Assembly (NCBI RefSeq): GCF_001653515.1
Contig: NZ_LYOY01000040.1
Location: 1,697,278 to 1,761,277 of the forward strand
From: Streptomyces sp. ERV7
GTDB taxonomy: Bacteria > Actinomycetota > Actinomycetes > Streptomycetales > Streptomycetaceae
Direction of reading: 5' to 3'
DNA length: 64,000 bases
Shown: positions 49,598-60,355 of the stretch, piece by piece
How the letters are laid out: each line of letters starts with the position of its first letter
How positions within the stretch are numbered: the stretch's first letter is position 1
Made by a program: the position numbers and the translations under genes
The notes under the pieces: generated by a model
Database searches by the model: none
Seen by the model: only the letters and a program-made list of their open reading frames with translations
What the model was told of the DNA's origin: nothing

Positions 49598-52500
49598 ATG
49601 CGTGCTCGATGGGCTCGAAGTTCCCGTCTGTTGTTTCCACCCGGTAGTACCGGGCGCCGCAGGACCAGGAGGATCTCCCTCCTGGTCCTGTTGGCTTTCT
49701 CCTTCATGCTCACCACGGAGACGGCGGAGGCCACGGGGGCGACGCTGCCCCGGCTGTCGATGCCCAAGTGGTCCCTGTCCGGTCTGTGGGAGTGGGCCAA
49801 CAAGTCCCCGCTGGACACCCCGGACCAGCAGAGCGGTACGGCCAAGGGCAAGAGCCACAGCGCCGCCGCCAAGCAGACCCGCGCCAAGGGCGGCAGCGGC
49901 CACAAGCCCGGCAAGGGCAAGGGCGAGCTCGCCGAGTACCGGCGGCCCGAGGACAAGGCCGAGCTGACCAAGACCGGCAAGGCGGCCGGGAACGCCAAGA
50001 GCTTCGACGCGCGCACCAGCAAGCGCGACGCCAAGAAGTCGACGGCGACCTCGGACTTCTTCACCAACACCGACGGCTCCACCACGGTGCGCCACTACAC
50101 CGGCCGCTCCAACTTCAAGGGCGCCGACGGCAGCTGGAAGCAGATCGACACCAAGCTGCGCGAGGAGAAGGGCGGCCGGCTGGTCGAGAACGCCAACTCG
50201 CTCGGCGTCGCCTTCGCCCCCGACGCGGTCACCCCCGACCTCGCCTCGGTCGACTTCGGCTCCGGGCGCGCGCTGTCGTACGGGCTGCACGGCGCCGCCA
50301 GGAGCGAGCCGGTGGTCGACGGCGACTCCACCGCCACGTACAGGAACGTCCTCAAGGACACCGACCTCAAGCTCTCACCGCTGACCGAGGGCTTCAAGGA
50401 GCGGATCGTCCTCAAGTCCGCGAGCGCGCCCACCAGCTGGGTCTTCCCGCTGAAGGCGAAGGGGCTCACGCCGAAGGTCGCCGAGAACGGCGACGTGGTG
50501 TTCACCGACGCCGAGGGCAAGGTCACCGCGACCGTCCCGCACGCGTTCATGGAGGACTCGAAGATCGACCCGCGCTCGGGCGACGCCGCCCAGTCCCGTG
50601 CGGTCAGCTATGAGCTCACCACCCTGGACGGCGCCCCCGCGCTGCGGATGACCGCGGACCGGACCTGGCTGGACGACCCGAAGCGGGTCTTCCCGGTCAC
50701 GGTCGACCCGACGGTGACGGCCAGCAACTCCACCTACACCCAGAACACCATCGGCGGGGACCACTCCACCGAGAACATGATCAAGGTGGGGTCGTACGAC
50801 TCCGGCACCAACAAGGCGAACTCGTTCCTCCAGTTCTCCTCGCTCGGCACCACGCTGGCCGGCCAGAAGGTCACCGCGGCGAGCCTGAACGTCTACGCGG
50901 TCTGGTCCTCGACCTGCACCGCCGAGCCGTTCAACGTCCACCCGGTCACCAAGGCCTGGACGCCCTCCGCGGTCACCAGCTACCCCGGCCCGACCTATGG
51001 CGCGGCCATCGGCTCGGCGACGGTGGCGCCCGGCGCGTCCTGCACCAACTCCTCCAGCTCCACGAGCGTCGGCGTGAAGATGCCCGTCCCGCTCAACACC
51101 AGCTGGTTCAACACGGTCGCGGGCGGCGGCGCCAACTACGGCCTCGCGATGACCGCGATCACCAGTGACATGCTGCACTGGAAGAAGTTCCACTCGGACA
51201 ACTCCACCACCGCGGGCTTCCGCCCGGCGCTGGACCTGACCTACACGGCCAATGTGGCCCCGCAGGTCAACGCCCAGTACCCGCCGGAGAACTACCAGGC
51301 CAACACGCTCCGTCCGGAGCTCACGGTCTACGCGACCGACGCCGACAAGGGGCCGAGCGCCCTGTCGTACTCCTTCGACGTCTTCGACGCGGACGCCGCC
51401 GGCCAGACCGCGGTGGCCAGCTCCGGCGCCCTGACCAAGGGCGCCTGGGCGATCCCGGCCGGCAAGCTGAAGTGGAGCAAGAACTACCTCTGGTTCGCCA
51501 CCGTCAGCGACGGCACCAACGCGGTCGTGTACGACAGCCGGTTCACCACCGCGGTGCCGCAGCCGCCGGTGACCTCGGGGCTCGCCCAGAACACCGACGG
51601 CCATGAGTTCGACCCCAGCGACGGCAACTACACCACCGACGACACCGACGCGGACGTCGAGGTCACCGGGCCCTCGCTCTCCATCGAGCGCTCCTACAAC
51701 AGCCTCGACCCGCGCCAGGACAGCGCGTTCGGCGCGGGCTGGGCGACCATCGCGGACATGAAGGCCGCCGAGGTCAAGGACAGCGCCGGCGCGGTCACCA
51801 GCGTGGTCATCACCTACCCCGGCGGTGAGCAGGTCGCCTTCGGCCGCAACAGCGACGGCACCTTCGTCCCGCCGCTCGGCCGCTACGCCCGCTTCCAGGC
51901 GGTCACCGGCGGCTACACGCTGGTCGACAAGGACTTCACCACCTACACCTTCACCCAGGCCACGGCCCGGGCGGGCGTCTACGCGATCAAGACGATCACG
52001 GACTTCGCCAACCGTGGCGAAACGTTTTCCTACACCGGCAACCAGCTGACCAAGATCACGAACACCACGTCCAACCGTTCGCTGAGCCTCAGCTGGCAGA
52101 CCCCCGCGGGCGCCACCGCCGCGCACGTCGCCACGGTCGCCACCGACCCGTCGACCGCGGGCGACTCCGCCACCGCGCAGACCTGGCAGTACAGCTACAC
52201 CGGCGACCAGCTCAACAAGGTCTGCCCGCCCGCCGACTGGTCCAAGTGCATCGGCTACGGCTACGCCACCGGCAACCACTACCGCACCACGGTCCTGGAC
52301 GAGGACCCGTTCGCGTACTGGCGGCTCGGCGAGGCGGCCGGTGACCCGGTCGCCAAGGACGCGGTCGACCTCAACCAGGGCAAGTACAACGGCATCTACC
52401 ACAACGTGACCACCGGGGGCACCGGCGTGCTCGCCGGGTCCACCCAGCCGGCCGCCACGTTCAACGGCACCAGCAGCTATGTGGAGATACCCAGCGCCCC

Positions 52501-55500
52501 GGGCGCGACCCCCTCGTACGCGACGGTCTCGCTCTGGTTCAAGACCTCCCAGACGGGCGGTGTCCTCTTCTACTACGGCGACAAGCCGCTGAGCGACCCC
52601 GACCCGGTGGGCACCACGACCCACAACACCCCGGCGGTCTACGTCGGCACCGACGGCAAGCTGCACGGCTGCTTCGCCTCGTCGCCCGGCTGCAACACCA
52701 CGATCGTCTCCGCCGCCGCCGTCAACGACAACAAGTGGCACCAGGCCGTCCTCACCGGCGCCGCCACCACCATGTCGCTCTACTTGGACGGCGTCTCCCA
52801 GGGCACCAAGGCCGGCACCATCAACGACTGGGCGCAGCCCTACCTCACCCTCGGCGCCGGGGTGAACACCGACGGCTGGCCGAACATGAACGCGGCCGAC
52901 CCGCTCGGCCACTTCGCCGGCCAGCTCGCCGAGGCGGCGATCTACTCCGAGCCGCTGAGCCAGGACGTCATCACCGCCCAGTACCAGGCGGCGACCCGTC
53001 CGGCCGGACTGCTCAACAAGATCACCACGCCGAACGGCAAGAACCAGAGCTCCGTCACCTACTCCACCGCCGACGACACGGTCACCCAGGCCGTGGACGG
53101 CGACGGCGGCACCTGGAAGCTCAACCCGGCCACCGTGACCGGCTCCTCGCAGGTCTACCGCTCGGCCGTGATGGGCTCCGCCCCGTCCGGGTACTGGCGT
53201 CTCGGTGACGTCCAGGGCGCGCCGCAGGCCGCCAACGAGGTGCACACCGGCTTCGGCACGTACAACACGGTCACCCAGGGCGCGGAGGGTCCGTTCGGGC
53301 CCGACGACGCGACGGCGGTGGACTTCGACGGCGCCACCTCGTTCGCCGAGCTGCCCTACGCCCCGCTGCACCGCTCCGGCAACCGGGCCGTCGAGCTGTG
53401 GTTCCGCACCGCCAAGCCCGGTGTGATCGCGGCCGACCAGGCCCGGGTGCCCAATGACCCGGCGGGCGCGGGCGCGGCCTACTCGCCGCTGATGTACGTG
53501 GGCGCGGACGGAAAGCTGCGCGGCCACTGGTGGAGCGCCACCGGCAGCGGCACGACCGACTTCGGCTCCAAGTCGACGGTCACCGACAACGCCTGGCACC
53601 ACGCGGTCCTCTCCGCCTCCGGCACCACCCAGACGCTCTACCTGGACGGTGAGAAGCAGGCCGACTACACCGGCGCCGCCGGTGACCAGACGACCACCCG
53701 CACCTTCATCGGCGCGGGCTTCACCAAGGGCTGGATCAGCTCGCCCTCCGACGTCAGCTACTTCGACGGCTCGATCGCGGAGGTGGCCTTCTACTCGGCG
53801 CCGCTGACCGAGGACGAGGTCGGCCGCCACTACTCGGCCGCCAAGTCGTCGTCCGGCACCGCCCCGGTCCGGACGGTCAAGCTGACCGACCCGACCGACA
53901 AGACGCTGACCTACGTGTACGACGCGGAGCTCGGCAACCGCCTGCTCGCGGCGGTCGACAGCACCGGGCAGCGCACCACCTACGGCTACGACACCTCGGG
54001 CTTCCTGCACACGGTGACGGACGCCAACGGCAACCGCTCGGTGAGCGGCCACGACGTGCGCGGCAACACGGTCTCCACGACCACCTGCCAGAACACGGCG
54101 GCCAACACCTGCGCCACCGAGTACTACACGTACTACCCGGACGCGACCACGCTCTTCCCGGCGATGGACGCGCGCAACGACCTGATGCTCACCGAGCGGG
54201 ACGGTCGCTCCTCCGGGCCCACCGACAACACCTACCTCACCAGCTACACCTATGACACGGGCGGAAACGTCACTTCGGTGACCACCCCGCCGGTGCCGGG
54301 CTCGCCCGCGGGCCGTACGGCCTCCACGGTGTACACCACCGCGACCACGGTCGCGGCCGAGGGCGGCACCAACTACGCCCCGGCGGGACTGGTGGCCTCG
54401 GTGCGCACGCCCGGTGGGCGCTCGACCTCGTACACCTACTTCAAGAACGGCGACCTGGCGCAGATCACCGACGCCAACGGCGCCTCGGTGAAGTACACGT
54501 ACGACAACCTGGGCCGCCAGATCACCAAGACCGAGATCTCCGACTCCTACCCGGCCGGTCTGACGACCACGCTCGGGTACGACAAGGACGACCAGGTCGT
54601 CTCGGAGATCAGCCCCAAGGTCACCAACCGGGTCACCGGCGCCGTCCACCAGGCGAAGTCGACGACCGTCTACGACCCGGACGGCAACGTCCAGTCCCAG
54701 ACGGTCGCGGACACCACCGGCGGCGACACCTCCCGGGTCACCTCGATGACGTACGACGCGTACAACCGGGTCGCGACCCGGACGGACCCGGGCGGCGACA
54801 GCACCGCGTTCGAGTACGACGTCTACGGCAACAAGGTCAAGGAGACGGACCCGGCCGGGAACGTCAACGAGTACACCTTCGACGCCGAGGGCAAGCCGCT
54901 CACCACGAGCCTGCTCAACTACACCGGCGACCCCAACAGCCCGTCCGCTCCCACCAAGCTGGTGCAGGAGTCGCGGGCCTACGACCCGGCGGGCCGGCTC
55001 GCGTCGATCACCGACGCGATGGGCTGGGTCACCGAGTACACCTACACCGACGACGGTCTGTCCGCGACGGTGGTCCGCAAGGACCCGCAGAACAGCAAGT
55101 CGTTCACCGAGCAGGCGAACACCTATGACGCGGCCGGGAACCTGACCAAGCAGGTGACCAACGACGGCACCACGACCACCTCGTTCACGGTGGACGCGGC
55201 GGACCGTACGACGTCGACGACGATGGACCCGGGCGGCCTCGCCCGGACCAACAAGGTCTCCTACGACCCGGACGACAACGTCGTGTCCGAGACGGACTAC
55301 GACCCGACCGGCGCCACCAGCACCACCGACACGCGCTACGACGCGCTCGGCAACGTCACCGGCACCACCGCCCACGACGGCACCACCGCGCCGGTCGGCC
55401 GCTGGAAGCTCAACGAGACCAGCGGCACCAACGCGGCGGACTCCTCCGGCGGCAACAACAAGGTCACCTTCGGCACCGGCGTCACCCGCTCCACCGAGCA

Positions 55501-58500
55501 GGGCGGCAGCGCGGTCTTCGACGGCACGGCGGGCGCCTACGGCCAGGGCACCGGCCCCGCCGTCAACACCAACGGCGGCTTCACCGTCTCCACCTGGGTG
55601 AAGCTGGCCGACACCACCGCCAACCACACGTTCGTCTCCCAGGACGGCACCGCCGACCACGGCTTCCAGCTGTACTACTCGACGGCGTACGGCTGGTCCT
55701 TCAACCGCACCTCCGGTGATGTGGCGAGCCCGACGCTGGCCCGTGCCACCTCCGGCACGGCGGCGGTCACGGCCAACACCTGGACGCATCTGACCGGTGT
55801 CTACGACGCGGCGGCGGGCGAGATCCGCCTCTACGTCAACGGCGCGCTCAAGGCGACCACCCCGTACAGCGGCTCCTGGGAGGCCACCGGGCCGCTCCAG
55901 ATCGGCCGCCGTATGTCGGGCGGCACCCAGGGCGAGTACCACAAGGGCTCCCTCGCGGACGTCCAGGTCTACGGCGAGGCGCTCACCGCGTCGCAGGTCT
56001 CCGGCGTCTACGGCAAGACGCTGCCGGCGGCGGGCAGTTCGGTGCGCGGCACCAGCTGGAAGCTGGACCAGCGCGGTATGCCGCTGGCGACGACCGATGC
56101 CAACGGCGTCACCACCGACTACGGCTACGACGAGTCCGGTCAGCAGACCAGCGTCACCGAGCCGGCCGTGAACGCCGAGCAGAACGGCGGCACCCCGTCG
56201 TCGGTCCGCCCGGTCACGCTCACCGGCTACAACACCTTCGGCGAGCAGACCGAGTCCTCGGACCCGCTCGGCAACGTCACGGTCACGGCCTACGACGGCG
56301 AGGGCCAGGAGGCGTCCACGGCGCTTCCCGACTACACCCCGCCGGGCGCCTCGACCCCGATCAAGGCGGTGTCCTGGAACGAGTACAACCACCTCGGCCA
56401 GGTCTCCGCGGAGGTCGACCCGCTGGGCAACCGCACCGAGTACGGCTACACCCAGCTGGGTGACCTGGCCTCGGTGAAGGAGCCGGGCGGCGACACCACC
56501 AAGTACACCTACGACACCAACGGCGACCAGCTCTCGGCGACCCGGCCGAACGGCGCACGCCAGGAGTCGACCTTCGACTACCTGGGCCGCGAGGTCACCA
56601 ACACGGACATCGTCCGCCAGCCCACCCAGCGCGCGTTCACGGCGATCAACTACTACGACGCGCCGGGGCAGCAGCTGTCCAAGGTGGTGAGCCCGGCGGG
56701 AGTGAGCGAGTCCTACGGGTACAACGCGCTCGGCGAGGTCACGTCCACCACGGACGGGGCCAACAACACGACGCGGTTCACGTACGACCAGGACGGGCAG
56801 ATGCTCACGTCCACGGATCCGGACGGGACGAGCACCAAGAACACGTATGACGGGTTCGGCCGGCTCACCGCGATCAGTGACCTGGACACCAACGGTGCCG
56901 TGCTGCGCACCACCAGCTCCACCTACGACCGGATGGGCAACCCGCTCACGACGAAGGACTTCCGCGGGCACACCACGAGCTTCACGGTCGACCCGACGGG
57001 TCTGGTCACCCAGGCGGTGCAGCCGGTCTCCGCGACCGAGTCGATCACCACGTCCTTCGGGTACGACGCCGCGGGCAACGCGACCCGGTTCACCGACGGC
57101 CGCGGCAACGCCTTCGTCAAGACGTACAACTCGTGGGGCCTGCCCGAGGCGCAGATCGAGCCGTCGACTCCGGCCCACCCGGCCGCGGCGGACCGTACCT
57201 TCACCACGGCGTACGACGCCAACGGACGGGTGAGGCAGCAGACTTCGCCCGGCGGCGTGGTCGTCACCAACGAGTACGACACCAGGAACCGGCTCACCCG
57301 GCAGACCGGCACCGGCGCCGAGGCCGCGACCGTGGACCACAGCTACAGCTATGACGCGGACGACCGGCTGGTGGCGGTGACCGGGACCGACTCGGACACC
57401 GGCAAGGACACCTTCGGCTACGACGACCGCGGCCAGCTGCTGTCGACCACGGGCCCGTCGGGCAGTTCGTCCTTCGCCTACAACGCCGACGGCGGACTGA
57501 CCTCGCGCACCGACGCGTCGGGCACCTCCACCTACGGCTACGACACCGCCGGACGCCTGTCCACGGCCAACGACGCGGTCACCGGCTCGTCGCTGAGCTA
57601 CGGCTACGACGTCAACAGCAACCTCAAGTCGATCGACTACGGCACCGGCAAGGCCAAGCGCGCCTTCGGCTACGACGCCCTGGAGCAGCTCAAGTCGGAC
57701 ACCCTCACCTCCCCGACCGGCAAGACGCTGGCCTCGGTGAACTACGGGTACGACGAGAACGGCAACGAGACGTCGAAGACGACCACCGGGGTCGCGGGCG
57801 CGTCCGCCAACACGTACACCTACGACTGGGCGAACCGCCTGTCGTCCTGGAACAACGGGACGACGACGGAGAGCTACGGCTACGACGCCTCCGGCAACCG
57901 GACGCGGGTGGGCGGCGACACCTACACCTACGACGCCCGCAACGAGCTCACCTCCGACGGCCACAACACGTACACGTACTCGGCCCGCGGCACGATGAGC
58001 ACCACCACCGACGAGGGAGGCAAGCAGACCGACGTCAAGGCGGACGCCTTCAACCGCGTGATCAGCGAAGGGGACCGCACCTACACCTACGACGGTCTGG
58101 ACCGGGTGCTGGCCGCCGGCGACCCCGGCTCGGGTCCGGTGTTCAGCTTCCAGTACAGCGGCGCCGGCAACGACGTCGCCTCGGACGGCTCGTCCACCTA
58201 CAGCCGCGACGCCGACGGCTCACTGCTCGGCGTCAGAAGCGGTACGCAGTCGGCCCTGGCGATGACGGATCTGCACACCGACCTCATCGCGCAGTTCACG
58301 GCATCCGGCGAGGCACTGACCGGCTCGACGACGTACTCGCCCTTCGGCGAGGTCCTGCAGAGCGCGACCATGCTCGGCCGCCTCGGCTACCAGTCCGGCT
58401 GGACCGACCCGGAGACGGCCAAGGTCAACATGGCCGCGCGCTGGTACTCGCCGCAGACCGGCCAGTTCAACAGCCGCGACACGGTGAACCTGGACCCGCT

Positions 58501-60355
58501 GCCGGACTCGGTCGGCGCCAACAAGTTCGCCTACGGCGACCAGAACCCGATGACCATGACCGACCCCACCGGTCACTGGAGCTTCGGCGGCGCCTGGAAG
58601 AAGTTCAAGAAGAAGGTCAAGCACGTCGCCAAGTCCGCTTGGCACAAGACGAAGAAGGCCGTCAAGCACGTCGCGAAGGCCGTCAAGAAGGCCGCGAAGA
58701 AGATCAAGAAGGCCGTCAAGAAGGCGGTCCACAAGGTCAAGCACGTGGTCCGCAAGGCCGTGCACTACGTCCATGACGCCGTCAAGAAGGTCAAGAGATA
58801 CGTCAAGAGGACGTACAAGCGGGTCAAGAAGTACGTCCACAAGGTCGTCCGGACCGTCAAGCGGGCCGCCAAGGCGGTGGCCAAGGCCGTCAAGCACGTG
58901 GCGCACAAGGTCGTCAAGGCGGCCAAGAAGGTCGGCAGAGCCGTCAAGAAGGCGGCCAAGGCGACAGCCAACTTCGTCAAGCAACACGCCTCGACGATCG
59001 CCTCGGTGGCCACGGGTGTGGCGGTGTTCGCCGGATGTACGGCACTGACCGCGGGAGCCGGAGCACTCGGATGCGCCGCGCTCGCCGGTGCGGCGGCCAA
59101 CGCCGTCGGCTATGCCATGAGCGACGGGCCCAAGACCCTGGGCGGCTTCCTCGGAGCCGTCGCGATCGGTGCGGCCACCGGCCTCATCGGCGGTGCGGCG
59201 GGCGGTCTCGCCACGAGCGCCGCGAGCCGGCTGCTCGGCGGCATCGCCAGCAACGCGATCCGGGGCGGTATCCAGGGCGCGGTCGGCGGCATGGCCGAAG
59301 GAGCCGCCAGCTACGGCGTGACCTGCGGGGTGAGTGAGGAGGGCTGCAGCGTCAGCGGCGTGGCCAAGGCCACCGCGATCGGCGCGGCGACCGGCGGGAT
59401 CTTCGGTGCCGCGGCGGGCAAGATGAGCAAGGGCGCCTGCCACAGCTTCACCGGTGCCACCTCCGTGGTGCTGGCCAGTGGCGCGACCAAGGCGATCAGC
59501 CAGGTGAAGGTCGGGGACTACGTCCTCACCGCCGAGCCCGGCAAGACCGGCAAGAAGGGGCAGGAGGCGCACCGGGTCACCGAGCTCCATGTGACCACCC
59601 ACGACCGTGACTTCGTCGCGGTGACCATCGCGACGAAGGAAGGCTCCAAGACCCTCCACACCACGGCCCTGCACCAGATCTACAACGCGACCACCGGTGA
59701 GTGGACGCGGGCGCAGGACCTCAAGGAGGGCGACAAGGTCCAGACGGCCGACGGTTCGGACGCCCGGGTCACCCAGGCCCTCGGCTACAGCGACCACCAG
59801 GTCACCTACGACCTCACGGTCGACGGACTGCACACGTACTACGTGGTCGCCGGTGACGCCGAGCTCCTGGTCCACAACTGCAACCCCGAGCTGCGCGACC
59901 GCGCGATCGAGATCAACAAGGCTCTCGACGACGGTACGAAGGCGGGCAAGCGGGCGGTCAAGAACGGCACGGTCGCGATCATCCGGGCGAACCGCGGTAC
60001 CGCGGAGAAGCCCGACTACGTGGACGTGGTCGCCGCCAACGGTGACGGTCTGTCCCAGGCGCAGCGGAACATGCTGCGCGACGGCGAGGAGGCCGCGGTC
60101 AACAATCCGAACCTCCACGCCGAGACCAACGCCATGGAACACATCGACAAGAACGGCTGGACTAAGGTGGACGGCGGTGTGAGCCGCAATGTCTGCCCGT
60201 TCTGCGAGAACGCCATCCGCAATGCCGACGGTCACGTGGGCGGGCCCACATCGTGGCGACAGCGCGTGGTGTTCAATCTGGACGGTGCTGTCCGCCAGCG
60301 GTATCCGTACGGACACCGGGGCTTCTCGTTCAGGAGTGACTGTGGGTGTGGCTGA
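49598..60355 (+). CDS. Giant secreted Rhs/YD-repeat polymorphic toxin with Hint domain and deaminase-like tip
   Basis: 3585 residues. Order: signal helix (26-40); a Lys/Ala-rich linker; a DNRLRE-like beta domain (about 383-550); an Ig-like segment; the DUF6531-like Rhs opening (about 687); LamG-like domains (about 906-1130, 1200-1415 and 1933-2145) among YD repeats; Rhs core (about 2928-2991, AARWYSPQTGQFNSRDTVN); a Lys/His/Ala/Val-rich segment (about 3001-3130); Gly/Ala hydrophobic helices (3140-3270). A Hint domain runs from Cys3281 (CHSFTGATSVVL) to His3426-Asn3427, followed by Cys3428. The final 158 residues carry HAE (3507-3509) and CPFC (3533-3536), the zinc and catalytic motifs of the cytidine-deaminase fold. 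Probably delivered to competitor cells; the exact deaminase family and target are undetermined. Confidence 0.9.
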   Translation: MRARWARSSRLLFPPGSTGRRRTRRISLLVLLAFSFMLTTETAEATGATLPRLSMPKWSLSGLWEWANKSPLDTPDQQSGTAKGKSHSAAAKQTRAKGGSGHKPGKGKGELAEYRRPEDKAELTKTGKAAGNAKSFDARTSKRDAKKSTATSDFFTNTDGSTTVRHYTGRSNFKGADGSWKQIDTKLREEKGGRLVENANSLGVAFAPDAVTPDLASVDFGSGRALSYGLHGAARSEPVVDGDSTATYRNVLKDTDLKLSPLTEGFKERIVLKSASAPTSWVFPLKAKGLTPKVAENGDVVFTDAEGKVTATVPHAFMEDSKIDPRSGDAAQSRAVSYELTTLDGAPALRMTADRTWLDDPKRVFPVTVDPTVTASNSTYTQNTIGGDHSTENMIKVGSYDSGTNKANSFLQFSSLGTTLAGQKVTAASLNVYAVWSSTCTAEPFNVHPVTKAWTPSAVTSYPGPTYGAAIGSATVAPGASCTNSSSSTSVGVKMPVPLNTSWFNTVAGGGANYGLAMTAITSDMLHWKKFHSDNSTTAGFRPALDLTYTANVAPQVNAQYPPENYQANTLRPELTVYATDADKGPSALSYSFDVFDADAAGQTAVASSGALTKGAWAIPAGKLKWSKNYLWFATVSDGTNAVVYDSRFTTAVPQPPVTSGLAQNTDGHEFDPSDGNYTTDDTDADVEVTGPSLSIERSYNSLDPRQDSAFGAGWATIADMKAAEVKDSAGAVTSVVITYPGGEQVAFGRNSDGTFVPPLGRYARFQAVTGGYTLVDKDFTTYTFTQATARAGVYAIKTITDFANRGETFSYTGNQLTKITNTTSNRSLSLSWQTPAGATAAHVATVATDPSTAGDSATAQTWQYSYTGDQLNKVCPPADWSKCIGYGYATGNHYRTTVLDEDPFAYWRLGEAAGDPVAKDAVDLNQGKYNGIYHNVTTGGTGVLAGSTQPAATFNGTSSYVEIPSAPGATPSYATVSLWFKTSQTGGVLFYYGDKPLSDPDPVGTTTHNTPAVYVGTDGKLHGCFASSPGCNTTIVSAAAVNDNKWHQAVLTGAATTMSLYLDGVSQGTKAGTINDWAQPYLTLGAGVNTDGWPNMNAADPLGHFAGQLAEAAIYSEPLSQDVITAQYQAATRPAGLLNKITTPNGKNQSSVTYSTADDTVTQAVDGDGGTWKLNPATVTGSSQVYRSAVMGSAPSGYWRLGDVQGAPQAANEVHTGFGTYNTVTQGAEGPFGPDDATAVDFDGATSFAELPYAPLHRSGNRAVELWFRTAKPGVIAADQARVPNDPAGAGAAYSPLMYVGADGKLRGHWWSATGSGTTDFGSKSTVTDNAWHHAVLSASGTTQTLYLDGEKQADYTGAAGDQTTTRTFIGAGFTKGWISSPSDVSYFDGSIAEVAFYSAPLTEDEVGRHYSAAKSSSGTAPVRTVKLTDPTDKTLTYVYDAELGNRLLAAVDSTGQRTTYGYDTSGFLHTVTDANGNRSVSGHDVRGNTVSTTTCQNTAANTCATEYYTYYPDATTLFPAMDARNDLMLTERDGRSSGPTDNTYLTSYTYDTGGNVTSVTTPPVPGSPAGRTASTVYTTATTVAAEGGTNYAPAGLVASVRTPGGRSTSYTYFKNGDLAQITDANGASVKYTYDNLGRQITKTEISDSYPAGLTTTLGYDKDDQVVSEISPKVTNRVTGAVHQAKSTTVYDPDGNVQSQTVADTTGGDTSRVTSMTYDAYNRVATRTDPGGDSTAFEYDVYGNKVKETDPAGNVNEYTFDAEGKPLTTSLLNYTGDPNSPSAPTKLVQESRAYDPAGRLASITDAMGWVTEYTYTDDGLSATVVRKDPQNSKSFTEQANTYDAAGNLTKQVTNDGTTTTSFTVDAADRTTSTTMDPGGLARTNKVSYDPDDNVVSETDYDPTGATSTTDTRYDALGNVTGTTAHDGTTAPVGRWKLNETSGTNAADSSGGNNKVTFGTGVTRSTEQGGSAVFDGTAGAYGQGTGPAVNTNGGFTVSTWVKLADTTANHTFVSQDGTADHGFQLYYSTAYGWSFNRTSGDVASPTLARATSGTAAVTANTWTHLTGVYDAAAGEIRLYVNGALKATTPYSGSWEATGPLQIGRRMSGGTQGEYHKGSLADVQVYGEALTASQVSGVYGKTLPAAGSSVRGTSWKLDQRGMPLATTDANGVTTDYGYDESGQQTSVTEPAVNAEQNGGTPSSVRPVTLTGYNTFGEQTESSDPLGNVTVTAYDGEGQEASTALPDYTPPGASTPIKAVSWNEYNHLGQVSAEVDPLGNRTEYGYTQLGDLASVKEPGGDTTKYTYDTNGDQLSATRPNGARQESTFDYLGREVTNTDIVRQPTQRAFTAINYYDAPGQQLSKVVSPAGVSESYGYNALGEVTSTTDGANNTTRFTYDQDGQMLTSTDPDGTSTKNTYDGFGRLTAISDLDTNGAVLRTTSSTYDRMGNPLTTKDFRGHTTSFTVDPTGLVTQAVQPVSATESITTSFGYDAAGNATRFTDGRGNAFVKTYNSWGLPEAQIEPSTPAHPAAADRTFTTAYDANGRVRQQTSPGGVVVTNEYDTRNRLTRQTGTGAEAATVDHSYSYDADDRLVAVTGTDSDTGKDTFGYDDRGQLLSTTGPSGSSSFAYNADGGLTSRTDASGTSTYGYDTAGRLSTANDAVTGSSLSYGYDVNSNLKSIDYGTGKAKRAFGYDALEQLKSDTLTSPTGKTLASVNYGYDENGNETSKTTTGVAGASANTYTYDWANRLSSWNNGTTTESYGYDASGNRTRVGGDTYTYDARNELTSDGHNTYTYSARGTMSTTTDEGGKQTDVKADAFNRVISEGDRTYTYDGLDRVLAAGDPGSGPVFSFQYSGAGNDVASDGSSTYSRDADGSLLGVRSGTQSALAMTDLHTDLIAQFTASGEALTGSTTYSPFGEVLQSATMLGRLGYQSGWTDPETAKVNMAARWYSPQTGQFNSRDTVNLDPLPDSVGANKFAYGDQNPMTMTDPTGHWSFGGAWKKFKKKVKHVAKSAWHKTKKAVKHVAKAVKKAAKKIKKAVKKAVHKVKHVVRKAVHYVHDAVKKVKRYVKRTYKRVKKYVHKVVRTVKRAAKAVAKAVKHVAHKVVKAAKKVGRAVKKAAKATANFVKQHASTIASVATGVAVFAGCTALTAGAGALGCAALAGAAANAVGYAMSDGPKTLGGFLGAVAIGAATGLIGGAAGGLATSAASRLLGGIASNAIRGGIQGAVGGMAEGAASYGVTCGVSEEGCSVSGVAKATAIGAATGGIFGAAAGKMSKGACHSFTGATSVVLASGATKAISQVKVGDYVLTAEPGKTGKKGQEAHRVTELHVTTHDRDFVAVTIATKEGSKTLHTTALHQIYNATTGEWTRAQDLKEGDKVQTADGSDARVTQALGYSDHQVTYDLTVDGLHTYYVVAGDAELLVHNCNPELRDRAIEINKALDDGTKAGKRAVKNGTVAIIRANRGTAEKPDYVDVVAANGDGLSQAQRNMLRDGEEAAVNNPNLHAETNAMEHIDKNGWTKVDGGVSRNVCPFCENAIRNADGHVGGPTSWRQRVVFNLDGAVRQRYPYGHRGFSFRSDCGCG
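58598..58985 (+). repeat. Lys-rich coding repeat (GTCAAG-type) inside the Rhs gene
   Basis: About 130 codons in which GTCAAG(AAG/GCC/CAC) units recur, coding KKxVKK/VKKA/VKHV-like heptad-style repeats. The encoded stretch is strongly basic and helix-forming. It lies between the Rhs core and the hydrophobic pre-toxin region. Confidence 0.8.

Noticed and set aside
50375..57964. A ~2500-codon open frame antisense to the Rhs gene
   Set aside because: It is an artefact of GC-biased codons opposite a repetitive gene. The translation is Arg/Val/Gly-rich with no domains, and the plus-strand frame has clear Rhs/LamG motifs.
58598..58985. CRISPR-like direct repeats
   Set aside because: The GTCAAG units are in-frame codons of a Lys-rich protein segment, too short and irregular, with no spacers and no cas genes.
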